A stretch of 64,000 nucleotides of DNA from Parachitinimonas caeni (GCF_030129945.1 NZ_JARRAF010000016.1:47182-111181); one strand, 5' to 3'. Numbered from the stretch's first letter, positions 1 through 8,773 are shown. Notes: a model not told the origin generated them from the letters alone. Made by a program: numbers and translations.

Positions 1-1
1 T

Positions 2-100
2 TTCCTCAAGCATGGGGACTCCGTGAAGATCGAAATGCTCGACGATAAAGGCCAGTCAATTTTTGGCAGCATCGAGCAAACCGTACAGCTCGTGTCCTGA
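2..100 (+). CDS. Fumarylacetoacetate hydrolase family protein, C-terminal end (partial)
   Basis: The window opens inside this gene; only the last 32 codons are present, ending in TGA. The tail contains FLKHGDSVKIEMLD followed by SIFGSIEQTV. This matches the end of FAH-fold hydrolases/hydratases (2-keto-4-pentenoate hydratase-like), where a Gly-Asp turn and a final beta strand close the barrel. The substrate cannot be told from so short a piece. A long hairpin follows at 163-205. The assignment is by family resemblance of the tail only. Confidence 0.6.
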   Translation, partial: FLKHGDSVKIEMLDDKGQSIFGSIEQTVQLVS

Positions 101-162
101 TAGGGTTTATGGCCCGAGGGGCCGCGTCCCTTTCTTGAATCGTATAGGTCGCTTGTTGCATC

Positions 163-205
163 AGGCGGCCGCTTTAGCAGGCTTGGCTTGCTGAAGCGGC
201 CGCCT
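163..205 (+). terminator. Hairpin downstream of the FAH-family gene
   Basis: The arms AGGCGGCCGCTT (163-174) and AAGCGGCCGCCT (194-205) are perfect complements, and AGCA/TGCT extends the stem inside. It lies 63 bases after the stop codon. The following T run is weak (TTTGTATTTT), so termination is likely but not certain. Confidence 0.6.
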
Positions 206-277
206 TTGTATTTTCCAGCGTATTTGTTCCATATTGGCTCGACATCCTCGTCTGATCACCTTCGCGATGGGGGGTCG

Positions 278-302
278 GCAAACCTGACGTCAACGGAACC
301 TA
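278..302. repeat. Right end of a dispersed palindromic (MITE-like) element
   Basis: Reads GCAAACCTGACG then TCAACGGAACCTA. Its reverse complement closely matches the left end of the complete copy at 44640-44806 (TAGGTTCTGTTGACG, then TAAGGTTTGC), with two differences. No convincing left partner is seen; TTGGCTCGACAT near 236 may be a decayed one. It lies just before the secreted hydrolase gene. Confidence 0.55.
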
Positions 303-380
303 ATCGGAACATTCGCAGTGGGGCGGTGTCCCACCTGCTGCCTGTATTTCCCCGTCAACGATTCGTTCGATTCTCTCGCC

Positions 381-2099
381 ATGGTCAAACCACTGTTTTC
401 TTCTGCCTTCTCTCGCGGGATGCTGATGCTCGGCTTGTTGCCTGGGCTGGCTATTGCGGCAGCAAATCATCAGCAAGTGGTGCCAACGCCCGCTACAGCG
501 GGGCCATACCCGGTGGCTTGCAGCAATCTGGCGCATGATGCGGGGGCCATCAATCGTCTGGGGGCATCGCTGGACCAGTTGTGGAATGGTAAGGATGGTC
601 AGCCGACCTATTTGTCGCAGGTGCTGGCTCGGCCTGACGATGCCGTGCAGTTCAAGTTGCGCATACCGGATGACGGCAGTTTGTATCCCCGCTTTGCCAA
701 TCAGGAACTGCCGATTGTCTCGCTGGTGTGTTATCCAACCATTGCCGATAATCCGCGCCCCAGCTATCGCTTGCCTGATGGTCAGGAAATTCCCCATATG
801 GATGGTGCGGGGGAACTGCCCCTGCTGGCCGAAGGCGGCGAGCGTCTGCCGCTGATCGTTTACAGTCATGGGCTGGGGGGAAGCCCGCTCAATGAGCATG
901 CATTGGGGAGCATCTTCCGGTTCGCCAGCTACGGCTACATCGTGCTCAACCCGTTTCATGGCGACAAGCGGATCAAGGAAGTCAAGATCGAGAATTTCAG
1001 CGACGTGGCGGATATGTTGCTGAATTTCAACCAATATGTGGAGTTGCAGGCCCTGCGGCCGCTGACCTTGCGTGCCGCCATTACAGACTTGCTGCAACGG
1101 CCAGGATACCGCGAGCGTATTCATCCTGACCGTATTGGCGGTTTCGGCGGCAGCCTGGGCGGGGAAGCTCTGATGCTGGCGATGGGGGCTGAGTTGACTC
1201 GCAACATCAAGCTGGATTCGCGCCCGGTGGAGCAAGATCCCCGAATCCGGGCCGCTGCCGCATTTGTGCCCTATTCGGGTCAGACCTTTCTGCCGGCATT
1301 CGGACGCGGCCAGCAAGGTGCCCGTTTTGTGACGCGACCATTCATGGCCATTTCGGGCAGCTCTGATCCGGTGGCTCCGGTGGATATGACTACAGATGCC
1401 TTGCGGAAAGTGCAGGGTAGTCGCTACCTGATTACCCTGCAGGACGTGCCCCACCGTTATCTGCCAGAGTACGCCAACGACATTTATGGCTGGGTGATCC
1501 CGTTTTTCGACGCTTATCTGAAGGAAGATCTGGCTGCGCTGACGCGGTTGACGCGCATGGCCAGCGTTGATGGCGGGTTGCAGGATCAGATTGTGATGGA
1601 CCGCACCTTGCCCACACCGCTTTCAGCCAACCAGGTAGTGCTATCGGAATTCGTGAATAGCCGCACCGGTCATTTTCTAAGCGCTGTGGATATACCAGAG
1701 GTCGAGCTGCTGATGGCACATGCCAGCCAGGGATGGACGGCCACCGGTCAGCGCTTCAAAGCCTGGCAAAGCGGCGGACCTGCCAGCATCTGCCGTTTTT
1801 ACCGCGCCGGTGGCGGGGTGCTCGATGGGGCGGATAGTTTGTATTACACGCCGGACCAGGCCCTGTGCGACTGGGGGCGAACCTTGCCGGACTGGCTGTA
1901 TCTGGGACGGCCGATTCAGCTGGCACAGCCCGGTGCTCAGGGTGAATGCCCGTTGGCAACGCTGGGGGTGAGCCGGGCTTATAACCGCGCGGCGCACGGG
2001 ACGATCAACTACCGCTTTGTCACCAGCCAGTCTGAACTACGCCAGTTGCAAAATGAGGGCTGGCAGATCGAGGCAACCGATCTGTGCGCACCCCTCTAG
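381..2099 (+). CDS. Secreted alpha/beta hydrolase
   Basis: A 572-residue protein with an N-terminal signal peptide: Lys at position 3, a hydrophobic stretch, then an Ala-rich cleavage region. ATG at 381 was chosen over the longer reading from 318 because only this start puts the signal peptide at the N-terminus. The alpha/beta-hydrolase features are visible: YSHGLGGS (oxyanion-hole His-Gly region) and GGFGGSLGGE (nucleophile elbow with Ser). A loop with SGSSDPVAPV probably carries the acid, followed by DVPHRY with the likely catalytic His. The layout resembles dienelactone hydrolase/PAF-acetylhydrolase-like exported esterases. The ~150-residue C-terminal region beyond the catalytic fold is unassigned. 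The TAG stop is part of a MITE-like element end. Confidence 0.75.
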   Translation: MVKPLFSSAFSRGMLMLGLLPGLAIAAANHQQVVPTPATAGPYPVACSNLAHDAGAINRLGASLDQLWNGKDGQPTYLSQVLARPDDAVQFKLRIPDDGSLYPRFANQELPIVSLVCYPTIADNPRPSYRLPDGQEIPHMDGAGELPLLAEGGERLPLIVYSHGLGGSPLNEHALGSIFRFASYGYIVLNPFHGDKRIKEVKIENFSDVADMLLNFNQYVELQALRPLTLRAAITDLLQRPGYRERIHPDRIGGFGGSLGGEALMLAMGAELTRNIKLDSRPVEQDPRIRAAAAFVPYSGQTFLPAFGRGQQGARFVTRPFMAISGSSDPVAPVDMTTDALRKVQGSRYLITLQDVPHRYLPEYANDIYGWVIPFFDAYLKEDLAALTRLTRMASVDGGLQDQIVMDRTLPTPLSANQVVLSEFVNSRTGHFLSAVDIPEVELLMAHASQGWTATGQRFKAWQSGGPASICRFYRAGGGVLDGADSLYYTPDQALCDWGRTLPDWLYLGRPIQLAQPGAQGECPLATLGVSRAYNRAAHGTINYRFVTSQSELRQLQNEGWQIEATDLCAPL

Positions 2100-2127
2100 G
2101 CTCTGTTGACCTGAGGTTTGCAGAGAC
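2096..2127. repeat. Left end of a MITE-like element, overlapping a stop codon
   Basis: CTAGGCTCTGTTGACC then TGAGGTTTGCAGA. CTAG starts at 2096, and its TAG is the stop codon of the hydrolase gene. The sequence matches the left terminus of the complete copy at 44640. The opposite end of matching type is at 3909-3925, with the M64 peptidase gene between them. Confidence 0.7.
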
Positions 2128-2324
2128 AGGCTTGGCGGTGACTTGGCAGGCTAAATCGCCTGCTTTGATAGTCGGCCTTGATGACTATCAATCAATTCGA
2201 AAAATTTGCACGGATTTTTGTCAGGCAAACGAAATTCCATACAATCGCATTGATCTTCAATTGGCCATGATGGATGGCAGGCTCGGCATGGGCCGAGCCG
2301 TCTGTCGGATCAGGAGGTCATACG

Positions 2325-3908
2325 ATGAAGCGGGTCTTTTCGATTGCCTTGGCCGGGACGCTGGCCACTTCCCTTCCCGTTTTTGCTGACAGCCTGCTGC
2401 TGCGCATGGAGCAAAGTACCGTTGCGGGCAGCAAGGATTTCACTTTGTTGGGCGCACAGTCCGGCTCGTTTCGCCACCAGCCGGGGTTGACCACGGCCGG
2501 GCAGGATTATTTGCTGCTGGTTGGTCGCGATGCCCAGGGGCATACCCTGTTCGAGCTGCCAGTAGATAATCCTGGCCGGTTGCATGCAGAAGGCTTCAGT
2601 CTGCAGTCCGGGCAGATCGAATTTGTCCGCGATATTCTCCGCCCCAGAGCTTATTTCGAAGTGAGTGTGCCGAATCCGGCAGGACTCGACAGCGTGGTGG
2701 TTGTCCCCAGGCACGCCAATGGCAACGGTTTTGCCGAGGGTGGGCGGGTTTTCGACAGGCAAACACTGGATGCCGCCTTGCAGCGCAAACATATCAGCGA
2801 GGGTAGCTTCGCCGCGACGGCAACCGATCTGCACGTGAGTGGCCCGGCTGCACAGCGGATGGATATCGTGTTGATCGGAGATGGCTATACCGGTGCCGAG
2901 ATGACCAAGTGGGCTGCAGATGCCCAGCGCGTGACAGATGGCCTGTTGGCCGACCCCCTGTTTGCTGCGCACAAGAATCAGATGAACATCCGCCGGGTGG
3001 ATGTCGTCAGCGCCGAGTCGGGTGTGGATGAGCCCGACAAGAATATCTACAAGAACACCGCACTGGGGGTGCAGATCAGCTGCTATGGGCTTGATCGGCT
3101 GGTTTGTGCCGACGAGGACTTGGTATACGGCGCAATCAGCCCGGTCTTGGCTGCAGATGCGCGGGATGTGATTGTGGTGATTGCCAATTCGACCCGTTAT
3201 GGGGGGGCTGGCGGCAATATCGCCACCATGACCATGCACCCCTCTGCAACCGAGCTGGCCTTGCATGAAATTGGCCATACTGCATTCAAATTGGCTGATG
3301 AATATGACTATGGCACCTGTGATACCAGCCAGGAACCCGCACAAGCCAATGTAACGATGCAGACCAATCGTGCCAGCATCAAGTGGGGCAGTCTGATTGA
3401 TGCGTCAACGCCCGTGCCGACGCCAACCGGTACCTACGCCAATGGCACGGTCGGACTGTTTGCCGGTGGCCAATACTGCAAGACTGGCAAATACCGGCCA
3501 ACTGAAAATTCCCGCATGCGGGCGTTGGGACAGCCCTGGCATGCCGTTAACGAACGCCGGGCGGCAGCCGTGTTCGATGCTTACTCGGGCGGCGGCAGCA
3601 ACAATGGCCCCGTCACAGTCAATGGCAGTCTGAGCGTCGGCCAGAGCGTGAATATTCCGAATGGCACCAGTTATCGCAGCAATAGCGGCGGGCAGTTCAC
3701 CCTGCAGCTGACGGGGCCTGCCTCGGCAGACTTCAACCTTTATCTGTATCGGTGGAATGGTTCAGCTTGGGCGCTCGTTGCGCAGGCAACCGGCCCTGGT
3801 GCCAATGAGACCCTGCAGTACAACGGCAGCCCCGGCTATTACTACGCGAAGATCAGGGCCAGTTCGGGAAGCGGTGCCTATACCTTGAAGTACACATTCC
3901 CCAAGTGA
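2325..3908 (+). CDS. Secreted M64-family metallopeptidase (IgA peptidase M64-like) with C-terminal PPC domain
   Basis: A 527-residue exported protein. ATG at 2325 follows a strong AGGAGGTC ribosome-binding site and starts a signal peptide (MKRVFSIALAG, cut near VFADS). Residues ~180-430 are a peptidase M64 domain. It carries the DIVLIGDGYT motif and the zinc signature HEIGH at residues 314-318, followed by LADEY, which supplies the third ligand region. The last ~95 residues form a beta-rich PPC-like domain (NLYLYRWNGSAW, YYYAKIRASSGSG), common on secreted peptidases and removed on maturation. M64 enzymes include a clostridial IgA protease, but the substrate here is unknown. The gene lies exactly between facing MITE-like ends (2096 and 3925). 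Confidence 0.85.
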   Translation: MKRVFSIALAGTLATSLPVFADSLLLRMEQSTVAGSKDFTLLGAQSGSFRHQPGLTTAGQDYLLLVGRDAQGHTLFELPVDNPGRLHAEGFSLQSGQIEFVRDILRPRAYFEVSVPNPAGLDSVVVVPRHANGNGFAEGGRVFDRQTLDAALQRKHISEGSFAATATDLHVSGPAAQRMDIVLIGDGYTGAEMTKWAADAQRVTDGLLADPLFAAHKNQMNIRRVDVVSAESGVDEPDKNIYKNTALGVQISCYGLDRLVCADEDLVYGAISPVLAADARDVIVVIANSTRYGGAGGNIATMTMHPSATELALHEIGHTAFKLADEYDYGTCDTSQEPAQANVTMQTNRASIKWGSLIDASTPVPTPTGTYANGTVGLFAGGQYCKTGKYRPTENSRMRALGQPWHAVNERRAAAVFDAYSGGGSNNGPVTVNGSLSVGQSVNIPNGTSYRSNSGGQFTLQLTGPASADFNLYLYRWNGSAWALVAQATGPGANETLQYNGSPGYYYAKIRASSGSGAYTLKYTFPK

Positions 3909-3925
3909 GCGTCAACAGAACCTAG
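3909..3925. repeat. Right end of a MITE-like element, touching two stop codons
   Basis: GCGTCAACAGAACCTAG is the exact complement of the first bases of the complete copy at 44640. It starts one base after the TGA of the M64 gene, and its CTAG (3922-3925) supplies the TAG stop of the AraC-type gene on the other strand. Confidence 0.7.
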
Positions 3926-4728
3926 TTTGGCCAGCGCGGTTCCCACGAGACCCAGGTCGGTTCGGACTGGGTCTGCAACCATTTGCGATAGTGCGAAGGG
4001 TTGACGCCGATCATCCGGCGAAACTGGCGGCTGAACTGGCTGTGGTCGTAAAACCCGCACTGCTGGGCAATATCGCTCAGTGTGTCGTCACCCCGGCGCA
4101 GCAAGGCACACGCCGAGCGGATACGGTTGCGCAGGATCAGCTCGGCGGGGCTGATGCCAAAAATCTTGCGCACGCGCAACGCAAATTGTTCAAGCCCCAG
4201 ACCCGCCTGGCTTGCCAGATCGGCAATCTGCAGCTTCTCATCAAAATGCATCGAGATCCGGTCTAGTACACCCGCCAGTTGATGGGTGATCAAGCCGTGT
4301 CGGGAGGCGTCGGGCAGGTCGTGTGACAGGCAAAGAATGCCCAGCATCTGGCCATCACGATCAAGCAAGGGGTACTTGCAGGTTTTACACCAGCCGGTTT
4401 CGCCGTGGTTGTATAGGATGGGGTCAATCTGGTCGATGATGGGCAGTCTGCGTGCCAGCAGCCAGCGATCCTGCGCCACATAGCGCTGCGCCAATGCCTC
4501 TGGCCAGATCTGGGCGGCCGTCAGACCACGTATGTCATCTGGCCAGCGTGCCTTGACCCGCTGCAGAATCGATTGGTTGAACGCCACATAGCGACCTGCC
4601 GCATCTTTCACCACATAGGCAAATCCCGGCATGCCATCGAACAGCATGGCCGTCTGCGCTGCCACATGCAGCGCCTGTCTATCCGGGCTGACAGCGCTTT
4701 CAGATTCCTCGGCGGTGGCTTCCTTCAT
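3922..4728 (-). CDS. AraC-family transcriptional regulator with PAS sensor domain
   Basis: A 268-residue protein. ATG at 4728 was chosen because it follows AAAGGAT; the longer open frame to 5007 reads through MITE-derived sequence. An N-terminal PAS-like domain (MPGFAYVVKDAAGRYVAFNQ) is followed by a two-helix-turn-helix AraC DNA-binding domain. The second HTH shows the typical DIAQQCGFYDHSQFSRQF and FRRMIGVNPSHYRKW. It probably senses a small ligand through the PAS domain; target genes are unknown. It converges with the M64 gene, and its stop codon lies inside a MITE-like end. Confidence 0.85.
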   Translation of the reverse strand: MKEATAEESESAVSPDRQALHVAAQTAMLFDGMPGFAYVVKDAAGRYVAFNQSILQRVKARWPDDIRGLTAAQIWPEALAQRYVAQDRWLLARRLPIIDQIDPILYNHGETGWCKTCKYPLLDRDGQMLGILCLSHDLPDASRHGLITHQLAGVLDRISMHFDEKLQIADLASQAGLGLEQFALRVRKIFGISPAELILRNRIRSACALLRRGDDTLSDIAQQCGFYDHSQFSRQFRRMIGVNPSHYRKWLQTQSEPTWVSWEPRWPN

Positions 4729-4790
4729 GGCTGATATCCTTTCCGATCCAGACCTCGGTGTAGCCCGTATGGCCCGGTGTTTTTGTTTTT

Positions 4791-4836
4791 GGCTCTGTTG
4801 ACATTTTATTTCCGGAAACAAAACGTCAACAGAGCC
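4791..4836. repeat. Minimal complete MITE-like element: two ends back to back
   Basis: A 46-bp inverted repeat. The left arm GGCTCTGTTGACATTTTATT leads to TTCCGG, and the right arm is CCGGAAACAAAACG then TCAACAGAGCC. The arms meet at a shared CCGG, so nothing is left between the termini. TA follows on the right. It lies 63 bases upstream of the AraC-type gene start and could affect its transcription. Confidence 0.75.
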
Positions 4837-4877
4837 TAAAAGCCTGCCGGGTGACATGACTTCATTTGGCGCTGCAG

Positions 4878-4949
4878 ATGTTTTGTTTCCGGCTATGCCA
4901 GGCCGAGTTGTGGGGTATGGCGCGACCGGAAACAAAATATCAACAGACC
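4878..4949. repeat. Decayed MITE-like element
   Basis: GATGTTTTGTTTCCGG (4878-4893 region) and CCGGAAACAAAATATCAACA followed by GACC (from 4926) face each other across ~35 bp. The right end has lost one base of the GAGCC terminus, and the left has lost the GGCTCTGTT part. Confidence 0.55.
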
Positions 4950-5072
4950 TTGGATAACGGAAATTGACGTATCGGTGTGCGAGTCTGGGCAGACAGTGCA
5001 TGAGCACAAGCCGACAGTCTTCAGGATAGGGAGGGATGGTGCTGTTTGCCAGCGTGGCCGAAGGTCAGTGTG

Positions 5073-5633
5073 CTAGCCGGTGAAATCCCTTGCCAGCAAG
5101 CCAAACTGCAGCAGGTCGTGATAGCGGCCGTTCCAGTAGCCAGCTTCGCGCAACCGGCCTTCTTCGGCAAAGCCCAGGATGCCCAATAGTTTGATCGAGG
5201 CGATGTTTTCGGGGTGAACCTGGGCTTGAATCCGGTTGAGCGCCATGTTGTGAAAGCCCCAGTCGAGGATTGCGATCAGTGCCTCACGCATATATCCCTT
5301 GCCTTGGGCGTTGCGTGCCAGCTCATAGCCCAGACTGCAGCAGCGCCAGCCTTTATCCCACTTGAACAAACCACAGCTACCCAGCAGCTGCCCCCTGACG
5401 ACATCCTCGATTCCCCAGCGAGTGCCGGGGTTCGGCAGCTTGCGCCAGCCGGCAAATGTCTGCACCAGCTTTTGCGCTTGTGCCAGCTCGGTGAGCGGGT
5501 CGGTGCCAAACCATTGCATGGTTTCCGTGTCGCCATGAATGGCAAGAAGCGTTTCGGCGTCGCTCTCAATCATCTCGCGCAAATGCAGGCGCGGGGTATG
5601 TAAGGTGGGGAAGGGGGAGTCAGCTTCTATCAT
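5073..5633 (-). CDS. GNAT-family N-acetyltransferase (RimJ/RimL-like)
   Basis: A 186-residue protein starting at MIEADSPFPTLHTPRLHLRE. The opening TPRLHLREM and the acetyl-CoA loop YELARNAQGKGYMREA are typical of the RimJ/RimL branch that acetylates protein N-termini or small amines. NRIQAQVHPENIASIKLL gives the usual late motif. The start was set by family alignment because the SD is weak. The gene lies 58 bases downstream of the RCC1 gene on the same strand, separated by a hairpin. The substrate is unknown. Confidence 0.85.
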   Translation of the reverse strand: MIEADSPFPTLHTPRLHLREMIESDAETLLAIHGDTETMQWFGTDPLTELAQAQKLVQTFAGWRKLPNPGTRWGIEDVVRGQLLGSCGLFKWDKGWRCCSLGYELARNAQGKGYMREALIAILDWGFHNMALNRIQAQVHPENIASIKLLGILGFAEEGRLREAGYWNGRYHDLLQFGLLARDFTG

Positions 5634-5651
5634 GCATGGCAAATTGGTTAA

Positions 5652-5675
5652 CGCCAGCCCTCGGCAGGGCTGGCG
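5652..5675 (-). terminator. Hairpin after the RCC1-repeat gene
   Basis: CGCCAGCCCT and AGGGCTGGCG pair perfectly around a CGGC loop, 16 bases past the RCC1 stop on the minus strand. The T tract is poor (GTTAACCAATTT), so it may only attenuate transcription into the GNAT gene. Confidence 0.5.
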
Positions 5676-5691
5676 ATTTGAAAACGAGAGC

Positions 5692-7119
5692 CTAGCGCAG
5701 CGTGTGCACAAACTGGTATTTGCCGTTGAGCATATCCTGTTCAGTCTGACCATAGCCAACGGCAATGCGAGTGCCCCGAGGAACCTGGCTGACGTCCATA
5801 TGTTCCAGCACGGAAATCTTGATGCTGTCGTATGAAGCGGGTTCGTCAAAGGCGATGGGGATAGGCTTGCGGAACGGCACCCACTGCTTGCCCTCACGCA
5901 TCAGAATCCCGCCATCCGGCAGAAACGCTGCAATGTAGACCTTCACCGGCTGGTTGGTATCCTGTGACCATCGCGGCAGCAGGACTGATAGTGAAAAGTC
6001 CTTGGCATCTCCGCTTGGGCTGACGGCGGCTGTCTGGGGGATGGGAACGAGTACCGGGCTGGTTTCCATTTTGGGATTTTTGGAGGCTGTACCGAGCTCA
6101 CCGCATTGGTTGCTTCCCCAGGCCCAGACACTACCATCTGACTTAACCGCAACGGACACCCCATTGCCGACACCTGCTGTGACGTAGCCATCACCCACTT
6201 TGACGGGGGTCAGCTGTGCATCGGTATGTCCCAACCCCAGCTGACCTGCCGTATTGCTCCCCCAGGCCCAGAGTGAGCCGTCGGCTTTGAGTGCCAGTGT
6301 ATGGGTGGCGCCGGGATAAACCGCTTGATAACCACTACCAATCAGCGTCGGTGTGATGACTGCCTGCTTGTGCCCAAGACCCAGATAGCCTTCCGCGTTA
6401 TTTCCAACAGCCCATAACTTGCCATTGGTATCAATCAGATAGCTGGTGGCGTCACCCGCTGCAACGGCGGCATAACGACCTGGAATGCTGCTGGGCAGAG
6501 AGGATGGGTTCGGCATGGTACCCAACCCCAGCTCCCCTTTTTCATTGCTGCCCCAGGCCCAGGCGCTGCCGTCCTGTTTGAGTGCGAGCACGTGGTTGGC
6601 CCCTCGGGAAACCTGTGTATAGCCGCTACCACTGGCTTGAGCGATGCCGCTGCTGGAGGTGGTGGTGCCATTACCTAGCTGGCCTGACTCGTTGTTGCCT
6701 TCACTCCATATCGTGCCGTCGGTGCGCACGCCGGCCCAATGACTGAATGCACCGGAAACGCTGCGATAGGTACCTTCGATGGGGGTGAACAGGTTCTCTG
6801 AACTTAGATAGAAATAGCCCAAGCTACCATCTTCGCGAATGGCATAAGTATTAGTAAACGAAGCGGCAGCGTTGGAAACCTTGTCTACCAGCCTCTCGGG
6901 CCCTGCGCCACTAACCCATTGGCCGGTTGTGATAGCCGGGCAGCGGTGAAAGGTCGTTCCCCATTTCCAGAGTTGACCTTTCTCATCGACGTGTACGGAA
7001 TGATAAAGACCAACTTGAACTTGCGGACTGGCAGCCTGAGCAAGCGGGCCGCCCAGACTGAATCCGACAGCAAGCAGGGCGTGGAATAGGGGGGAAGGCA
7101 GAAATGGTTTTGTTGGCAT
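5692..7119 (-). CDS. Secreted RCC1-repeat (beta-propeller) protein
   Basis: A 475-residue protein with a signal peptide (LFHALLAVGFSLGGPLAQA) and good spacing from an AAAGGATATCAA ribosome site. About seven RCC1-type blades are seen, with repeats such as DGSAWAWGSNEKGELGLG, NGKLWAVGNNAEGYLGLG and DGSLWAWGSNTAGQLGLG spaced ~50 residues apart. They make a beta-propeller of the kind used for protein binding. The last ~110 residues (VYIAAFLPDGGILMREG onward) form a separate domain of unknown role. It is probably extracellular or periplasmic. No enzymatic motif was seen. Confidence 0.8.
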   Translation of the reverse strand: MPTKPFLPSPLFHALLAVGFSLGGPLAQAASPQVQVGLYHSVHVDEKGQLWKWGTTFHRCPAITTGQWVSGAGPERLVDKVSNAAASFTNTYAIREDGSLGYFYLSSENLFTPIEGTYRSVSGAFSHWAGVRTDGTIWSEGNNESGQLGNGTTTSSSGIAQASGSGYTQVSRGANHVLALKQDGSAWAWGSNEKGELGLGTMPNPSSLPSSIPGRYAAVAAGDATSYLIDTNGKLWAVGNNAEGYLGLGHKQAVITPTLIGSGYQAVYPGATHTLALKADGSLWAWGSNTAGQLGLGHTDAQLTPVKVGDGYVTAGVGNGVSVAVKSDGSVWAWGSNQCGELGTASKNPKMETSPVLVPIPQTAAVSPSGDAKDFSLSVLLPRWSQDTNQPVKVYIAAFLPDGGILMREGKQWVPFRKPIPIAFDEPASYDSIKISVLEHMDVSQVPRGTRIAVGYGQTEQDMLNGKYQFVHTLR

Positions 7120-7606
7120 TTGATATCCTTTAGAGGCATCCGGGTTTTATGGATGAGTCATTTGAAAGATCTGCTTATTTAAAAGAGATAGGTGGCTATT
7201 TAAAAATCTATATGCGAAGCATGTTTAAATGGAGGCAAGAAAATTTTGTCAGGGCTTGTGAAAGAAATGCAGTTGCATATTTTAACTGACTTGTATTGCA
7301 ATACTCCAAGTATCTTCCGGGCCTGCTTTCAAGAAGTTGTCTGAAGTTTCGCCAATACAAGCAATTGGCGCCGTTCAACGGTAATAGTAACAAGAGATGG
7401 AGAGGGCTTAAGACGGCGAGCAAGTGACGTTGACTTCAAACTTCAGAAAAGATTTGGTTGTGCTATGGTGAGTCGGCTTGAATAGGTTGCAGTTCGATGT
7501 CGAGTTATATGGCTGGGCTTATACTTTTCTATTCCTAATTTATTCTCTGAAATGGATGATTGCGGTGCAGAGGGTTGTCTGATGAGTAAACTCTGATTTC
7601 AAATAG
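7120..7606. other. AT-rich intergenic stretch without a supported gene
   Basis: About 490 bases, clearly richer in A/T than the surroundings. It holds the promoter region of the RCC1 gene. A 71-codon open frame (7208-7423, minus strand) has no ribosome site or family resemblance and is not called. Confidence 0.5.
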
Positions 7607-7630
7607 AAAGACCCGGAAATCCGGGTCTTT
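7607..7630 (-). terminator. Rho-independent terminator of the ene-reductase gene
   Basis: AAAGACCCGGA and TCCGGGTCTTT form a perfect stem with a two-base loop, 27 bases past the stop codon. On the minus strand it is followed by CTATTTG. Confidence 0.8.
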
Positions 7631-7656
7631 GGATGCACACTTAATTACTGGCAGAT

Positions 7657-8742
7657 TCAGGCTGGCTCGCCTTGCAAGGTCGGGTAATCAATGTATCCCT
7701 GCGTGCCGCCACCGTAGAAGCTGGAGGGATCCCAGTCAGCCAGTGGTGCCTGGTGGCGGAAGCGATCTACCAGATCGGGGTTGGAAATGAAGGGTTTGCC
7801 GAAGGCCACCAGGCTGGCATAGCCACGATCAATCGCAGCTTCGGCGGTTTCCCGGCTATAGCCACCGGCAACAATGTAGGTGCCCTGATACCGGGCGCGC
7901 AGGGCGGCAAAGTTGAATGCCTGGGTGGGGTCATCGGAGGGAGTGTCAATCACATGCAGATAGGCCAGCCCATAGCGATTCAGATTGGTGGCAACGTATT
8001 CAAACAGGGCTTGTGGGGCGCTATCGCGCATATCGTTAAAGCCAACCACCGGCGACAGGCGTACACCGACACGCTCGGCGCCCCATTCCGCAACGACGGC
8101 ATCCAGCACTTCAAACAGGAAGCGCGCACGGTTTTCGACGGTGCCACCATATTGGTCATGCCGCTGATTGCTGCCATCCCTTAAGAACTGGTCGATCAGG
8201 TAGCCGTTGGCGGCATGAACTTCGACCCCATCAAAGCCGGCCGCCAGCGCGTTGGCGGCGCCGTGACGATACTGCTCGACCACATCGGCAATTTCTGCGG
8301 TTTCCAGTGCGCGGGGCGTCACCAGCTCTTGCAGGCCATTCATGGTATAGACCTGGCCCTGAGCCCGGATGGCGGACGGCGCAACGGGCAACTGGCCATT
8401 GGGCTGAATGTCCGGATGGGAGATACGGCCGCCATGCCACAGTTGCAGAAAGATGCGGCCACCCGCGGCATGCACCGCATCGGCTACCTGTTTCCAGGCT
8501 GCAATCTGTTCGTTGCTATGGATGCCCGGTGTGGCGATATAGGGCTGCCCCTCGGGGGTGACCTGAGTTGCTTCGGTAATGATCAGACCTGCGTTGGCGC
8601 GTTGGGCATAGTAGGTGGCCGTAAACGCCTGCGGCGCGTTGCCGGCACCGGCACGGCTGCGAGTCATCGGCGCCATGACGACACGATTAGCGAGGGTATA
8701 AGGGCCAAGTGGTGTCGGCGATAAAAGTTGCTGCATGGGCAT
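7657..8742 (-). CDS. nemA: Old yellow enzyme family alkene reductase (NemA-like)
   Basis: A 361-residue FMN-dependent NAD(P)H ene-reductase of the N-ethylmaleimide reductase type. It would reduce activated C=C bonds of unsaturated carbonyls and nitro compounds in the cytoplasm. Visible family features are the N-terminal NRVVMAPMTRSRA, WHGGRISHP, and the substrate-binding His/Asn pair in VEVHAANGYLIDQFL with the nearby Tyr. NQRHDQYGG and the phosphate-binding GGYSRETAEAAI plus FGKPFISNPDLV also fit. Length and motifs fit the family throughout. AGGAG precedes the start by six bases. A TetR gene lies directly upstream on the same strand, as in nemR-nemA arrangements. Confidence 0.92.
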   Translation of the reverse strand: MPMQQLLSPTPLGPYTLANRVVMAPMTRSRAGAGNAPQAFTATYYAQRANAGLIITEATQVTPEGQPYIATPGIHSNEQIAAWKQVADAVHAAGGRIFLQLWHGGRISHPDIQPNGQLPVAPSAIRAQGQVYTMNGLQELVTPRALETAEIADVVEQYRHGAANALAAGFDGVEVHAANGYLIDQFLRDGSNQRHDQYGGTVENRARFLFEVLDAVVAEWGAERVGVRLSPVVGFNDMRDSAPQALFEYVATNLNRYGLAYLHVIDTPSDDPTQAFNFAALRARYQGTYIVAGGYSRETAEAAIDRGYASLVAFGKPFISNPDLVDRFRHQAPLADWDPSSFYGGGTQGYIDYPTLQGEPA

Positions 8743-8762
8743 GGGAAACTCCTGTTGTTGGG

Positions 8763-8773
8763 TAGCTAACTAA
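8763..8773. promoter_or_regulatory. Candidate TetR operator upstream of the ene-reductase
   Basis: TAGCTAACTAA, 20 bases before the reductase start. A near-identical TAGATAACTAA lies upstream of the TetR gene (9417-9427). The shared TAGMTAACTAA at both promoters suggests one repressor binding both. Confidence 0.5.

Noticed and set aside
300..1454. 384-codon minus-strand frame
   Set aside because: Lies entirely opposite the secreted hydrolase gene, has no recognisable domain and reflects GC-rich codon bias.
4729..5007. N-terminal extension of the AraC-type regulator
   Set aside because: The extra ~93 codons translate MITE-derived sequence (LGSVDVLFPE), and a good ribosome site precedes the internal ATG at 4728.
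7208..7423. 71-codon minus-strand ORF in the AT-rich gap
   Set aside because: No ribosome site, no similarity seen and composition unlike the neighbouring genes.
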